Shown: positions 10,701 through 22,691 of the stretch, piece after piece | How positions within the stretch are numbered: the stretch's first letter is position 1 | Layout of the letters: the number at the start of each line of letters is the position of its first letter | NCBI GenBank assembly: GCA_930367215.1 | Contig: OV884057.1 | Span: 110,199,284 to 110,263,283 of the forward strand | Direction of reading: 5' to 3' | Source: Pollenia angustigena | Taxonomy: Eukaryota > Arthropoda > Insecta > Diptera > Polleniidae | DNA length: 64,000 nt | Position numbers and translations under genes: made by a program | Notes under the pieces: model-generated | Seen by the model: the letters and a program-made list of their open reading frames with translations, nothing else | Databases searched by the model: none | What the model was told of the DNA's origin: nothing

Positions 10701-11850
10701 ACTGTCCGACAGTGCCAAGTTTCTTGGGCTAATATTGGACAGCAAACTGAACTGGAAGATGAACACCATTTCCAGGACTACTAAGGCTGCAACTGTATTA
10801 TATTGCTGCAAAAGAGCCATTGGCCTAAACTGAGGAATTAACCCAAGGAATGTGTCATTAAGCCCATTCTATCCTACGGGGCAGCTGTTTGATGACCGGT
10901 GAAGAGTCATCAAACTAAGTTTGAACGTACAATGAAGAAGGTGCCATTAGAACAACACCCTCTAAGGCATTGTTTAAAATCTTGAACTGGTTACCCCCAG
11001 ACATTTTGGCGAAAAGGCTTGCAGCGAACACGGTGGTAAGACTTAGGGACACTGGAGCATGGAGGGATTGCAATATCGTACATGCTAAAATCTGAGCCAA
11101 TCTTTGATCCTGGGTTCAACACAATCATTTTGAGGAATATGGTTCACTATGATGTCCAACAAATTCCCGCGAATGCTATTCAGATATTCATTAATGGATC
11201 TAAAACACTGTACGGTGTCGGCTCTGGTATATTCTCCGAGTAAATAAACTGAAGAATTCCTATTAGGCTGCCGGATCACTGCAGTGTCATTCAGGCCGAA
11301 ATAATGGCCTTCTACACATCCTCGAGAAACATTCGGTATGGTGAAATATCTGGCAGGGATATTCACAGTATTACCGATAGCAAGGTATCGAAAATTGTCC
11401 AAGATTGCCGGATGTCTGTGGAGGAGAAAGCGAGACATTCAGTAGTTACTCTTAAGTGGGTCCCCGGACACAGAGTACATACATGGAAACCGTATATCCG
11501 ATTCGTTGGCACATGCAAGAACAACCACAAATCGAAGTGGATAGACTCATGATATAGGTTTATCGCACCCAAGGAGTAACCAACTTATTGCACAAAAATT
11601 TCATCTCATTCCCAATCAGAGGTGGTTTTATGAAACCAGAAAACATCTGGCCCATCATAGATGAAAAAGGACTAGGCGGGCATTACAGCTGTTCAGACAT
11701 CACCTTATAAACCTTATTGCGGTTATAACTGACCACATAAGGAGGCACCTATGTAGAAGTTGCGGCGACTAGGAGGAGGAAGAGTCAACGGAACATCTTC
11801 TAAGTCATTGCCCGGCATTCGGAGATCTACCAATGGAACCCAGCAAAACA
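7745..11850 (+). mobile_element. LOA/I-type non-LTR retrotransposon, decayed, with RNase H domain
   Basis: In order on the plus strand: the end of an ORF1-like frame (to 8125); the start of an apurinic-type endonuclease (8007-8243, QINLHHSIAASAALLLRLAS and IQEP); its continuation after a foreign insertion (9190-9450, TNAH and SDWNVSKDCSFSD); a connector (9615-9890, WWNAQIAEKLKGS); reverse transcriptase (about 10010-10560, catalytic YADD at 10530-10541 intact); thumb and C-terminal parts (10603-11100); and an RNase H region (about 11185-11500). The RNase H domain places it in the I/LOA/R1 branch. Many stops and frameshifts break it. The first RNase H Asp appears as Asn (INGSK near 11189). No poly(A) tail is evident; the 3' end is near 11835-11850. 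Confidence 0.85.
8308..9114. mobile_element. TIR element, 807 bp, inserted in the endonuclease of the LOA-type element, CAG target duplication
   Basis: The ends start GAGGCTTATTCTGAATTGC and match in inverse for nearly 50 bp (8308-8356 against 9067-9114), including repeated GCGATGCGAAAAT motifs. CAG lies outside both ends (8305-8307 and 9115-9117). The host endonuclease resumes beyond 9117, which supports insertion. The 3-bp duplication suggests a PIF/Harbinger-like or related source, but CAG is not the usual TWA. No transposase is present. Confidence 0.85.
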
Positions 11851-11874
11851 TTTTTTTTATGTCAAATCTAACAT

Positions 11875-12408
11875 TAGCTGCGTTCGAGAACACAAAACTA
11901 TTTTTAACTGAACTTTACTAAATTTCGTTCGCGTACACAAAATACAGCAAATGAGAACACAAATTGAGAGCCTAAAGTGACAGTTCTTAACTTATTTACA
12001 AATTTTTACTGCAGAAACTTTTGCAGTTAAATTAAATAAAATAAAAAAAACGTTTCAAAAGGTAAACAAGTAAAAGGGCACAGACACAATTAAACCAAAA
12101 CAAAAAGGTAAATACATAAATATTAATTAGTTAAACTTGTTTGACTTAAATTTTTTTTTTTTGTTTTATTTTTTTTGGAGTTGTAAAATTGTACTCAGAA
12201 ATGCACTTGTTCTTTAAATAATTTATAGAAAAAAAATTATGCATTTATTCGCCATCAGCTGTTCCCTAAATGTTACGAATTTTTAAAAATTTTCCGTTCG
12301 GGAACTTTTTTGGGCAACATCTTTTTTGAGTGTAATTTTTCAATTTACTCAGTTTAAACTCATTTACTGCATTTTACTGTAAAAGTACTCGAACGTACCT
12401 ATTATTTA
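11875..12408. mobile_element. Possible degenerate TIR element (GTTCGAG ends)
   Basis: The left side has CTGCGTTCGAGAACACAAAA. The right side in inverse reads GGTACGTTCGAGTACTTTT, and both sides then carry a related ACAG(C/T)AAA...GCAGTAAATGAG-type motif. Similarity between the arms is imperfect and no target duplication is clear, so boundaries are approximate. Confidence 0.4.
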
Positions 12409-13764
12409 GTTGTTTTCCACGTTTATTTATCTTGAACGATTTAAATACTTTTTCATTAATTTTTTTCTTTCACTTTGTCATTAACAAAATATCTTTCGAA
12501 CAATTTTCTTAAAAAAAAAAATTCATGGTTTTAACTTACTTTGTTCGTATTTAGTAAAATTTTTTTAAACAAAGAAACATTTTCTCATAATCAAAGAATT
12601 CACGTTTTTGTTATATGATCAAAAATTTCTTGAAACAAGAAATACAAAGTAGCTTGTTTTTATTACACTCGGTTTACATGAGGGCTTTTACAATGTTGTT
12701 TTTTCTTGATTTTCTTTTGAAGCAACTTCCAAAATCCCTTTGAGTTTATACGATGATTTTTGGTTTCATATTTTTCATTTTTTCGCAACCACAATATTAC
12801 GTACATACATGTATTTATTATTATTTTTTAAAACATTTTGTTATTTTAAACGTCATTTTCAATTTCATACAAATTGTTGCTGAAAGAGAAATAGACTCAA
12901 CTTAAAAAAAAAAACGTTAGTTACATTTTTGTTAAAAAAATGAAAGGAAAATACATACATACAGAAATACTTTGGTAAGAAAAAAGATAGAAGAAAAACC
13001 GAAATTGTTGATCCCATTGTGTACAAAGTTAATTAATAACTCAGTGCAGCAAAATTCAGGTCATCGCCGCCAGCCTCAACACTTGCAACGCGAAATGAAA
13101 GTAGACTACTAGTAGAGCAAATCTACCAAAGAGTTTTGAAAAGTTAGCTCGGGTTCCCGAAATATGGGCCCCTAAAGTTTTTGAGTTTTTTGAAAAGGCG
13201 TTTGGTATAAGTCAAAAAAAAAATATACTTAATGTACTTCTGAGCTAAAAAATAATTTCAGATGTCTTCAGTAGAATCGTATGGCGATTCTTTTCTTAGA
13301 ATTTATTAACCCTCTTACTCTCATTTTAAGGGGTCATTTTTGTTCTTTTTCCCAACTCTTACACAAAAGTATACTAAAACGGCACTTTTAAGAGTTAAAA
13401 CGTTCTACGAATATTTTCTACATAAAATTTTACTAGGGGTCTTCTAAGGCCCTATTCTTGTAAAAGAGAGTTTCACAAATTTACCTTTTAATCCAAGTTG
13501 AAATGGCGGCAAGCGATCACTCAAAGAAATTTAACAATTTTTATTGTTGCCCTATCAACAAGTTTAATAGTATGTTGTCACAAATCGAAAAAGACTGCCA
13601 AATATATACAGTTTTTCCACATTTTTAAAATGTCCCTACATTTGAATGATTTTAAAAAAATCTGTCCTTTTTTCCCTACGGCCAATTTGTTTAGAAGAAA
13701 ATCCCTATGAATAGGGATTTCCCCTACGTATAACATCACTGAACCCGGTCAAGCCTACGCCACA
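12409..13764. other. AT-rich sequence, no gene or element recognised
   Basis: There are long A/T runs, a short palindrome near 13700 (TCCCTATGAATAGGGA) and small frames such as 13498-13710 with no recognisable product. I see nothing that supports a gene. Confidence 0.5.
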
Positions 13765-13772
13765 GTATGTAC

Positions 13773-14728
13773 TAGGGTGTTCAATCGATTAATTTTGTTC
13801 GATTAATCGAACAATTTTAGACGATTAATTGTAAAATAATTTAAAATTTTTTTTTAAGTTTTTAGTCGAATAAACAAACCATATGTATGTATGTGTCCGT
13901 TGGAATTAAAAAAAATAGTCATGTTTAGTGGGTAATTTAGCTTATATTTTTGTTACATTTTAACACAATTAAAAAATTAATTTCACAAAAGAAAAAACGA
14001 AAACGGTATGCTTACTCAAAGTTTTATACATATTCATTTATCGGGTATGTTCTAGAAAACGAAATGAAGTGAAATTGAAATCGAACGATAATTTAAATTC
14101 AATTATTTACAAAATGACTGCAGTTCTTCGAGGTTTCTAGACCACGCCCGTATTTTTAAACAAAATATCTCATGTGTTTCTCTCTTTAGAATGATTTTGG
14201 TTTAAAAATATTGTACGAAGAAAAAATCTAATAATGATAAATGAAACAAATGTCCAAAAATGGCTTAACGTAAATGTTCTTCAACAACAACACTAATTTA
14301 CCACTTACACAGTGACTATAACATAATACTTGAAGAAGATGCTCCACCAACAAAATCAAACGGGGTTACAAGTGGTCCAATGAATAAATATCTTAAACAA
14401 AAAACTTCGGTCGATTCTCTAGAGGAAATTATTTGCAGAAGCATAGCAGAGGATTGAATGTCCGTGAAAACTTAAAAAAAATCCAAAGTGATATCAACTC
14501 TTTTAAAATCTTCATTGATAAGTTTTATTTAAAAAAAGAATGCTGATTTACTCAAGTACTAATATAATTGGAAAAAATCTCGTATAGTCAAATTTTCTTG
14601 AATTAGAATTATTCGATTAATCGATAAATTTTAAAATTTTATTCGTTTAGTCGAATAAGTTAAAAATGCCACATATCGATTAATCCTTTAATCGAACAAA
14701 AATAAAACCCGATTAATAAAACACCCTA
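13773..14728. mobile_element. hAT-type element, 956 bp, degenerate, 8-bp target duplication
   Basis: The ends are TAGGGTGTT and its inverse AACACCCTA, with subterminal ATCGATTAAT motifs. The 8 bp outside are GTATGTAC on the left (13765-13772) and GAATGTAC on the right (14729-14736), one mismatch, as expected for hAT. Inside, near 14380-14460, a short plus-strand stretch reads YLKQKTSVDSLEEIICRSI before a stop. This resembles the part of hAT proteins just before the catalytic region. The left breakpoint of the 5.44-kb tandem duplication falls inside this element at 14045. Confidence 0.75.
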
Positions 14729-15249
14729 GAATGTACAGACAAATTCTTGAGTGTTTATCTTTGGGGGCCCTGGACAGTGATATACCAACCAGAATAAATT
14801 ATGTTATGAGGTGAAGCTTCATATAAAGGTGAAATATACACTATTAACTAAAAAATGTTCTTTTGACTTTTATATGCAATAAAAGCCGCAAAGGGTAAAA
14901 ATATGCACGGAGCTATATGTATGTTGTTTTTGCCTCTATTGGTCACAAGGAAAAACTTATAGTTGCACAACGTTTCATCGATTATTGTTAGCTTGATTTA
15001 AAAGTTGATTTATCGTAAACTAAAACCGGTTACACATTTCATACAGTTCAAAAACTATGCAAAAGCTTTTTTATATGTAATCTTTTTTTACGAAGTTTTA
15101 TGTCCCTAATTTAAAAAAATTAATATGTTAGATACGCCCTTTTTAAATTAATAGTTTAAAACTCGTTATATGCATTTTAATTAATGAAATGTTAATTCTA
15201 CTAATATTATACATAAATGTGACAGTTTGTATGTTTGTGGCGAAACTGC

Positions 15250-15502
15250 TTAATGGAATTGGATAAAATTTAGTGGACGGATTGCATATGGCTAAGATTC
15301 AAATATATGGTACTTTTTAAGAAGTAAATCGGGTACAAAATTAGTACTTTTTCTCTTTTTGATAAATTTGGTATGCAGATTGCATATGGTCCAAATTTAA
15401 AATATATGGTAATTTATAAGCAATAGAATTTTTAATTTTTAAGGGGCAAACGTGGGATAATATTGGTAGTTTTTCTATTCGATAAATGTCATATACAGCC
15501 TA
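15250..15502. repeat. Imprecise short tandem repeats (GCATATGG ... AATATATGGTA)
   Basis: A roughly 100-bp motif (TTTGGTA..AGATTGCATATGG..AAATATATGGTA) recurs at about 15271-15365 and 15360-15470, and again after the inserted TIR element at 16465-16556. The TIR element at 15503-16462 therefore sits inside this array. It is preceded near 15195 by ACTAATATTATACATAAATG, a motif seen at the edge of many insect repeats. The duplicated copy lies at 20691-20943. Confidence 0.5.
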
Positions 15503-15701
15503 CACTGAAAGAATTTTCTTCGCAATACCAATGAATTTTGACATTAATCCCATGAAAAATTGCATTAAAAAGGAATTTAATGAACCATTACATAAGATCT
15601 ATGAATATTATTCATTGGATGAATACTTTCAATAAAGTAAAAAAAAATTTATTTTTTTTATTTTATTTTTTCTTATTTTATTTTAGTTTTTATTCTTTTT
15701 T

Positions 15702-15765
15702 CTGTCTCTGGCGGGAATCGATCGCGCAACCTCGGTGCTGATAGACCAGCTAGTCTACCGGGGCA
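15702..15765 (-). repeat. tRNA-like (SINE-type) module
   Basis: On the minus strand the sequence begins CTGCCCCGGTAGACTAGC and ends with a T-arm-like part (GATCGATTCCCGCCAGAGAC) followed by an A-rich stretch (T-rich on the plus strand at 15636-15700). The B-box is changed relative to the consensus (GATCGATTCC against GGTTCGATTCC). Related copies are at 35133-35204 and 52830-52906; the tandem-duplicated copy is at 21143-21206. It cannot fold as a complete tRNA. Confidence 0.65.
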
Positions 15766-16307
15766 GTGTTGTTTTTGGATAAAAAAAACTATGTTTTTTA
15801 CTCAATTAAGAGCGTAAATATGAGAATTAATTGTCCATAACAACAATAACAACGTTGATTGAAAGTTTTTGGTTCATTACTATAATGACATTTTTCAATG
15901 TCATAATGAAAATTAAAATTTATGAAAGCATTATTGAAATATGTTGCTTTTATAAAAAAATTTTTGATTTCATAAATTTAATGGCATATTACATTAGATG
16001 TATGAAATAATTAAATCTTAAATTTTTTGATTAACAATTAAACATTTTTTTAAGGAAACTATAATCTTGTATTAATTTATGTATATAGTTACGTTTGTAT
16101 ATCGTTTTTTATGTTCCCAGTTTAAATTTTTTGTTTAACTTGGACAAACTTAAGTTTTCATATATCCAATGAAAATTTTTAACGTAATTACGAAATCCAA
16201 TGAAGCGATTTTAACGAAAATACTTAATTATAACTATGAAATTCCAGTTAGACAATGAAAATTTTCATTACCCAAGGAACATTTTTTTTATGACTATGAT
16301 TCATTAA

Positions 16308-16433
16308 GGGCCATTATTACAACTTGAAGTTAGCTAAAGTTTAGATTAAATTGACAGATAATAATGTGTTATCTGTCATAAAGCGTCTGTTAACTGTCGG
16401 ATAACAGCTAACGCCAAGTTATAATAATGGCCC
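16308..16433. mobile_element. Palindromic MITE, GGGCCATTATTA ends, TAA target duplication
   Basis: The ends are GGGCCATTATTACAACTT and the inverse AAGTTATAATAATGGCCC, with TAA directly outside both (16305-16307 and 16434-16436). The 126-bp length folds with an inner hairpin. It is nested in the 15503-16462 element. A second copy at 21749-21874 arises from the tandem duplication. Confidence 0.8.
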
Positions 16434-16556
16434 TAAATATATGAAGCATTTTTCTTTCTGTGTACATTTACCTTTGGTACTTTTACTCTTTTCCAAAAAT
16501 TTGGTATTAAGATAGCATATGTCCCAGATTTAAAAATAGGGTACTTTTTATCATAT

Positions 16557-17239
16557 TGTTACGTTACTGCCTCTCAATAACGTTTTGGTTTATTTCCTTT
16601 ATAATAAACCGTTTCGCGTTCTTTTATTGCAATTCAAATAAAACAAATAAACACAACACTTTTGCTACTGTTTACAATTTACACACCTTTATTTAGTACT
16701 TAGTCACTTTAACAACCGTAATTTTATAGTTCTTAATCTTCACAGCGTGATACGTTTTTGACAAAGTCAGAACTTAGAATGAATCATGCCATCTCTTGCG
16801 ATCCTATTTATACTCGGGCAAATGACCATAGAAAGTTCGAGTTCTGAAGTCTAGATGGCTCTATAAAGTTCGCCTAATAACGGCTATTTCGTTAATTGAA
16901 CTTATTCAGCTATTACTATCTATATGGCTGAATTAATTGAGTTATTAGGCATCATAAACTAAGGCATACTTTTAGGCGTTGCCATAGATTGAGATAACTT
17001 AATAAAGAACATTCTAGTTTACAGTGCGGTTGAAGTACAATTATGCACAACAATTTTAGCATTACATCTGTACATTGATTTTTACACTCGAAGTGTGCAT
17101 AACTTATACAATAACAATTTTAACTAATAAAATAACTAACAAATACTTAATAACTAATCAATACAAGATAACACATAAATTAATCTAATTCTTAACCAAC
17201 AATTACAAATAATCCTTAACTAAAGTTACTTTCGTAACA
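16557..17239 (-). repeat. 3' LTR of an internally deleted Ty3/gypsy element
   Basis: The 683-bp segment begins TGTTACG and ends CGTAACA, the TG...CA inverted termini of an LTR. The adjacent 17240-17255 reads on the minus strand as a G-rich polypurine tract (AAGTGGGGGGCAG) directly before the LTR, as expected for a 3' LTR. No matching 5' LTR is found to the right of the coding part. The tandem-duplicated copy lies at 21998-22680. Confidence 0.85.
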
Positions 17240-17250
17240 CTGCCCCCCAC

Positions 17251-18561
17251 TTAAGCCTGTTCGTCCCGAATAGGCTCAAAATCACCTCTTCCATAAGGGG
17301 CTAATCGTTCCAAATGAACAACTTTCATTTTGGCTCTTGGACTTTTATATTTCTGTATTCGGTATACAACATCATTTAATTTCTTTATCACCTTATATGG
17401 ACCATCCCAATGTAGTTGTGGCTTGGCAACTAATTTTTCCTTTGGTTGTTGATTCATTGGCAAAATCAACTGGCCGTTCTTAGATCCTTCAGAATACACT
17501 GCCCGATCAAATCTGGATAACCTTCTATGGCCACGCACGGACTTTCTATGGTCGTAAGGATTTCCCCGCTCCAATGAAGATACCTGCTTATCTTCTGGTA
17601 TAGGTAGTGCATTACAATTGCATTGTGGAAATGACGCACAAACTCTGTTCACTGTGCTCCTGGCTGCCACACGCTTTGGGCAGCTATTCTTAAAATTTTG
17701 TCTTCCACCTATACTATTGGCCCTCCTTACCCTGGCCAATACGGGTTCAAATCTTTTTGCTGTTAACCAGTCTTTACTGGGCTCTACCTGCAACGAGCGA
17801 CCTTTACTGATGCATTCCCTTCTGTCTGCCTCCGTACAGTGCCTGGTTTCCACTCTGCTAAGCTGTCTTACATGAGCAACCGCTTTTTCACGTTTATCAA
17901 CATTTCTGTATGGTGACGATTCCAGACGAGTACAAGCGAGGAGCTGTCCCACACGAGCCTCACTTTCATACCCAACATTCAGGGGTATTTCATAATCAAA
18001 CAAATACATGATTTGTTTTCCCATATTCAGACTTATGTTATGACTAATCATTAAATCTGCGCCAATCAGTACTTCGTCTACAATGTCGGCCACAATAAAC
18101 TCATGAAAATTTACAACATTGGGAATTCTTAACACCACACGTGTTTTGCCATAGACAGTAGCAGGCTTACCTGTAGCTGTTCGCAAGCTCACTCCGCTTA
18201 GTGTTTCGACAGCTCCCGTTACCAAGTCAGGCCTTATAATTGAAAATCCTGCACCAGTGTCGATAGTCAAAATTCGCTTTTTACCATCGATGTAGCCAAA
18301 TGTCGTAATACTTTTATATCTCTTTGGCACTACTAAATTTATTACCGAGTCCTCAGATGCGAAAGGTAGCACTCCCTCCATACTTAACGGCGACTCCTGC
18401 GATGACTGATGACTAGCCCGTTGGTTGTTCCTCGGCGGCGAAGCAGATCTTGAAATTTTTTCCGGTGTTTTGCAGTTACGCTGTATGTGCCCAATCTTAC
18501 CGCAGTTATACGTTTTACAATTGATTGTAATGGAGAGATTATGAAGAAAGAGTGTAAACAT
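17251..18561 (-). pseudogene. Deleted Ty3/gypsy ORF: zinc knuckle - protease - integrase C-terminus
   Basis: A single 436-residue frame starts with a nucleocapsid-type knuckle (YNCGKIGHIQRNC at about residues 18-30; the first Cys of CCHC is Thr). A retropepsin follows (LTIDTGAGFSII at about 98-109, VLIGADLM near 163). The frame ends with the integrase C-terminal module: HWDGPYKVIKKL at about 383-394 and the terminal HLERLAPYGRG. Reverse transcriptase, RNase H and the integrase core are absent, yet the frame stays open. The stop is 12 bp from the PPT/3' LTR, so the 3' end is authentic and the deletion internal. No upstream gag or 5' LTR is seen; sequence to the right of 18600 has no coding potential. 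It is either a decayed fragment or a non-autonomous derivative. Confidence 0.85.
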
Positions 18562-18796
18562 AACATATTTCTTGCATGTAAAATAAGTATATAAAAATGT
18601 CTTTAAAAGTAGAAAATACAGAAAATTATAAAATTTTCCAGTTTCCAGCCCAATTTCCTCAAGTAAAACAGCTCAGATATGCTAGGAAACCATTCTTTAA
18701 TAAGAACAAAGACTTTTTTTCTAACAATAAACAATAAAAGACGATGATAATCAACATTTTTTTTTCATCCTGGTAGACCATTCTGGAGAAATGCCC

Positions 18797-19484
18797 ATAT
18801 ACCCTTTTCCACCTGAGGTGAAGGGTATAAAAAGAGTAATTTTTGGGATTTCAGTATTTTGATTATAACTCAGCCATTTTTTAACCGATTTGACAGATTT
18901 ATATACCGACGTGTTTAAGAAGAAATTTGCCAGTTAGTTGGGCTATAAAACTTGGACTCGGGGAGATCTATGGTTCCCGAAAGTTGGGTATTTAAAAAAA
19001 AAATTTTAGTTTTGGTCATAACTTTTTTGTATCTGAACCGATTTTCCCGAGTCTTTATGGGGTCTAAAATCAATATTGTGGAAATTACAAACGTTATGAC
19101 AAACTTATATATACCCTTTTCCACCTGAGGTGAAGGGTATAAAAAAGAGTAATTTTTGGGATTTCAGTATTTTGGTCATAACTCTGCTATTTCTTAACCG
19201 ATTTGACAGATTTATATGCCGACGTGTTAAAGAAGAAATTTGCCAGTTATTTTGGCTATAAAACGTGGACTCGGGAAGATCTATGGTTCCTGAAAATGGG
19301 TATTTTTCAAAAAAAAAATTAATATTTTGGTCATAACTTTTTCGTATCTGAACCGATTTTCCCGAATTTTTCAGAAAATATTTTTTATTAAAAATTTCCG
19401 ATCTTCTGATATATAAGGCGTAACCATAGGTCATATTACAGTAAAAAAAATTCAGGTTTTTATACAATTTTTAATACTTTTTTC
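18797..19484. repeat. Palindrome-bounded repeat units (TATACCCTT..CACCTGAGGTG), first copy
   Basis: The near-palindrome TATACCCTTTTCCACC / GGTGAAGGGTATA occurs at 18797-18830 and 19110-19141, bounding a ~312-bp unit. A second unit begins at 19110 and is cut by the duplication junction at about 19484. Units share AACCGATTTTCCCGA and GACAGATTTATATxCCGACGTGTT. Related units lie at 24238-25412 and, in opposite orientation, at 42084-42843. Confidence 0.7.
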
Positions 19485-21997
19485 AGTATGTTCTAGAAAA
19501 CGAAATGAAGTGAAATTGAAATCGAACGATAATTTAAATTCAATTATTTACAAAATGACTGCAGTTCTTCGAGGTTTCTAGACCACGCCCGTATTTTTAA
19601 ACAAAATATCTCATGTGTTTCTCTCTTTAGAATGATTTTGGTTTAAAAATATTGTACGAAGAAAAAATCTAATAATGATAAATGAAACAAATGTCCAAAA
19701 ATGGCTTAACGTAAATGTTCTTCAACAACAACACTAATTTACCACTTACACAGTGACTATAACATAATACTTGAAGAAGATGCTCCACCAACAAAATCAA
19801 ACGGGGTTACAAGTGGTCCAATGAATAAATATCTTAAACAAAAAACTTCGGTCGATTCTCTAGAGGAAATTATTTGCAGAAGCATAGCAGAGGATTGAAT
19901 GTCCGTGAAAACTTAAAAAAAATCCAAAGTGATATCAACTCTTTTAAAATCTTCATTGATAAGTTTTATTTAAAAAAAGAATGCTGATTTACTCAAGTAC
20001 TAATATAATTGGAAAAAATCTCGTATAGTCAAATTTTCTTGAATTAGAATTATTCGATTAATCGATAAATTTTAAAATTTTATTCGTTTAGTCGAATAAG
20101 TTAAAAATGCCACATATCGATTAATCCTTTAATCGAACAAAAATAAAACCCGATTAATAAAACACCCTAGAATGTACAGACAAATTCTTGAGTGTTTATC
20201 TTTGGGGGCCCTGGACAGTGATATACCAACCAGAATAAATTATGTTATGAGGTGAAGCTTCATATAAAGGTGAAATATACACTATTAACTAAAAAATGTT
20301 CTTTTGACTTTTATATGCAATAAAAGCCGCAAAGGGTAAAAATATGCACGGAGCTATATGTATGTTGTTTTTGCCTCTATTGGTCACAAGGAAAAACTTA
20401 TAGTTGCACAACGTTTCATCGATTATTGTTAGCTTGATTTAAAAGTTGATTTATCGTAAACTAAAACCGGTTACACATTTCATACAGTTCAAAAACTATG
20501 CAAAAGCTTTTTTATATGTAATCTTTTTTTACGAAGTTTTATGTCCCTAATTTAAAAAAATTAATATGTTAGATACGCCCTTTTTAAATTAATAGTTTAA
20601 AACTCGTTATATGCATTTTAATTAATGAAATGTTAATTCTACTAATATTATACATAAATGTGACAGTTTGTATGTTTGTGGCGAAACTGCTTAATGGAAT
20701 TGGATAAAATTTAGTGGACGGATTGCATATGGCTAAGATTCAAATATATGGTACTTTTTAAGAAGTAAATCGGGTACAAAATTAGTACTTTTTCTCTTTT
20801 TGATAAATTTGGTATGCAGATTGCATATGGTCCAAATTTAAAATATATGGTAATTTATAAGCAATAGAATTTTTAATTTTTAAGGGGCAAACGTGGGATA
20901 ATATTGGTAGTTTTTCTATTCGATAAATGTCATATACAGCCTACACTTAAAGAATTTTCTTCGCAATACCAATGAATTTTGACATTAATCCCATGAAAAA
21001 TTGCATTAAAAAGGAATTTAATGAACCATTACATAAGATCTATGAATATTATTCATTGGATGAATACTTTCAATAAAGTAAAAAAAAATTTATTTTTTTT
21101 ATTTTATTTTTTCTTATTTTATTTTAGTTTTTATTCTTTTTTCTGTCTCTGGCGGGAATCGATCGCGCAACCTCGGTGCTGATAGACCAGCTAGTCTACC
21201 GGGGCAGTGTTGTTTTTGGATAAAAAAAACTATGTTTTTTACTCAATTAAGAGCGTAAATATGAGAATTAATTGTCCATAACAACAATAACAACGTTGAT
21301 TGAAAGTTTTTGGTTCATTACTATAATGACATTTTTCAATGTCATAATGAAAATTAAAATTTATGAAAGCATTATTGAAATATGTTGCTTTTATAAAAAA
21401 ATTTTTGATTTCATAAATTTAATGGCATATTACATTAGATGTATGAAATAATTAAATCTTAAATTTTTTGATTAACAATTAAACATTTTTTTAAGGAAAC
21501 TATAATCTTGTATTAATTTATGTATATAGTTACGTTTGTATATCGTTTTTTATGTTCCCAGTTTAAATTTTTTGTTTAACTTGGACAAACTTAAGTTTTC
21601 ATATATCCAATGAAAATTTTTAACGTAATTACGAAATCCAATGAAGCGATTTTAACGAAAATACTTAATTATAACTATGAAATTCCAGTTAGACAATGAA
21701 AATTTTCATTACCCAAGGAACATTTTTTTTATGACTATGATTCATTAAGGGCCATTATTACAACTTGAAGTTAGCTAAAGTTTAGATTAAATTGACAGAT
21801 AATAATGTGTTATCTGTCATAAAGCGTCTGTTAACTGTCGGATAACAGCTAACGCCAAGTTATAATAATGGCCCTAAATATATGAAGCATTTTTCTTTCT
21901 GTGTACATTTACCTTTGGTACTTTTACTCTTTTCCAAAAATTTGGTATTAAGATAGCATATGTCCCAGATTTAAAAATAGGGTACTTTTTATCATAT

Positions 21998-22680
21998 TGT
22001 TACGTTACTGCCTCTCAATAACGTTTTGGTTTATTTCCTTTATAATAAACCGTTTCGCGTTCTTTTATTGCAATTCAAATAAAACAAATAAACACAACAC
22101 TTTTGCTACTGTATACAATTTACACACCTTTATTTAGTACTTAGTCACTTTAACAACCGTAATTTTATAGTTCTTAATCTTCACAGCGTGATACGTTTTT
22201 GACAAAGTCAGAACTTAGAATGAATCATGCCATCTCTTGCGATCCTATTTATACTCGGGCAAATGACCATAGAAAGTTCGAGTTCTGAAGTCTAGATGGC
22301 TCTATAAAGTTCGCCTAATAACGGCTATTTCGTTAATTGAACTTATTCAGCTATTACTATCTATATGGCTGAATTAATTGAGTTATTAGGCATCATAAAC
22401 TAAGGCATACTTTTAGGCGTTGCCATAGATTGAGATAACTTAATAAAGAACATTCTAGTTTACAGTGCGGTTGAAGTACAATTATGCACAACAATTTTAG
22501 CATTACATCTGTACATTGATTTTTACACTCGAAGTGTGCATAACTTATACAATAACAATTTTAACTAATAAAATAACTAACAAATACTTAATAACTAATC
22601 AATACAAGATAACACATAAATTAATCTAATTCTTAACCAACAATTACAAATAATCCTTAACTAAAGTTACTTTCGTAACA
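21998..22680 (-). repeat. 3' LTR, second copy (tandem duplication)
   Basis: This is the duplicate of the LTR at 16557-17239, with the same TGTTACG and CGTAACA ends and the same polypurine tract beside it. It arose by the segmental duplication, not by retrotransposition, because the flanking elements are duplicated with it. Confidence 0.9.
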
Positions 22681-22691
22681 CTGCCCCCCAC

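Larger units (their letters stand above)
15503..16462. mobile_element. TIR element (CACWGAAAGAA ends), TA target duplication, with internal tRNA-like module
   Basis: The ends are CACTGAAAGAATTTTCTTC and, in inverse, CACAGAAAGAAAAATGCTTC, with TA outside each (15501-15502 and 16463-16464). The interior holds a T-rich tract, a tRNA-like stretch (15702-15765), AATGACATTTTTCAATGTC-type imperfect repeats and a nested palindromic MITE (16308-16433). The core around the tRNA-like module is shared with the element at 52533-53126, which has different termini. The duplicate copy is at 20944-21903. Confidence 0.75.
14045..19485. repeat. 5.44-kb tandem duplication, first copy
   Basis: Sequence from GTATGTTCTAG at 14045 is repeated from 19486 with a constant offset of 5441 bp and only scattered single-base differences. 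Examples are CTACACTGAAAG near 15500 against CTACACTTAAAG near 20942, and CTGTTTACAA near 16670 against CTGTATACAA near 22111. It includes part of a hAT element, a TIR element with tRNA-like module, a 3' LTR with PPT, the zinc knuckle/protease/integrase-tail ORF and the start of palindrome-ended units. Confidence 0.95.

Noticed and set aside
17618..17875. Plus-strand frame over the Ty3/gypsy relic (also at 23059-23316)
   Set aside because: Antisense shadow of the protease/integrase-tail ORF.
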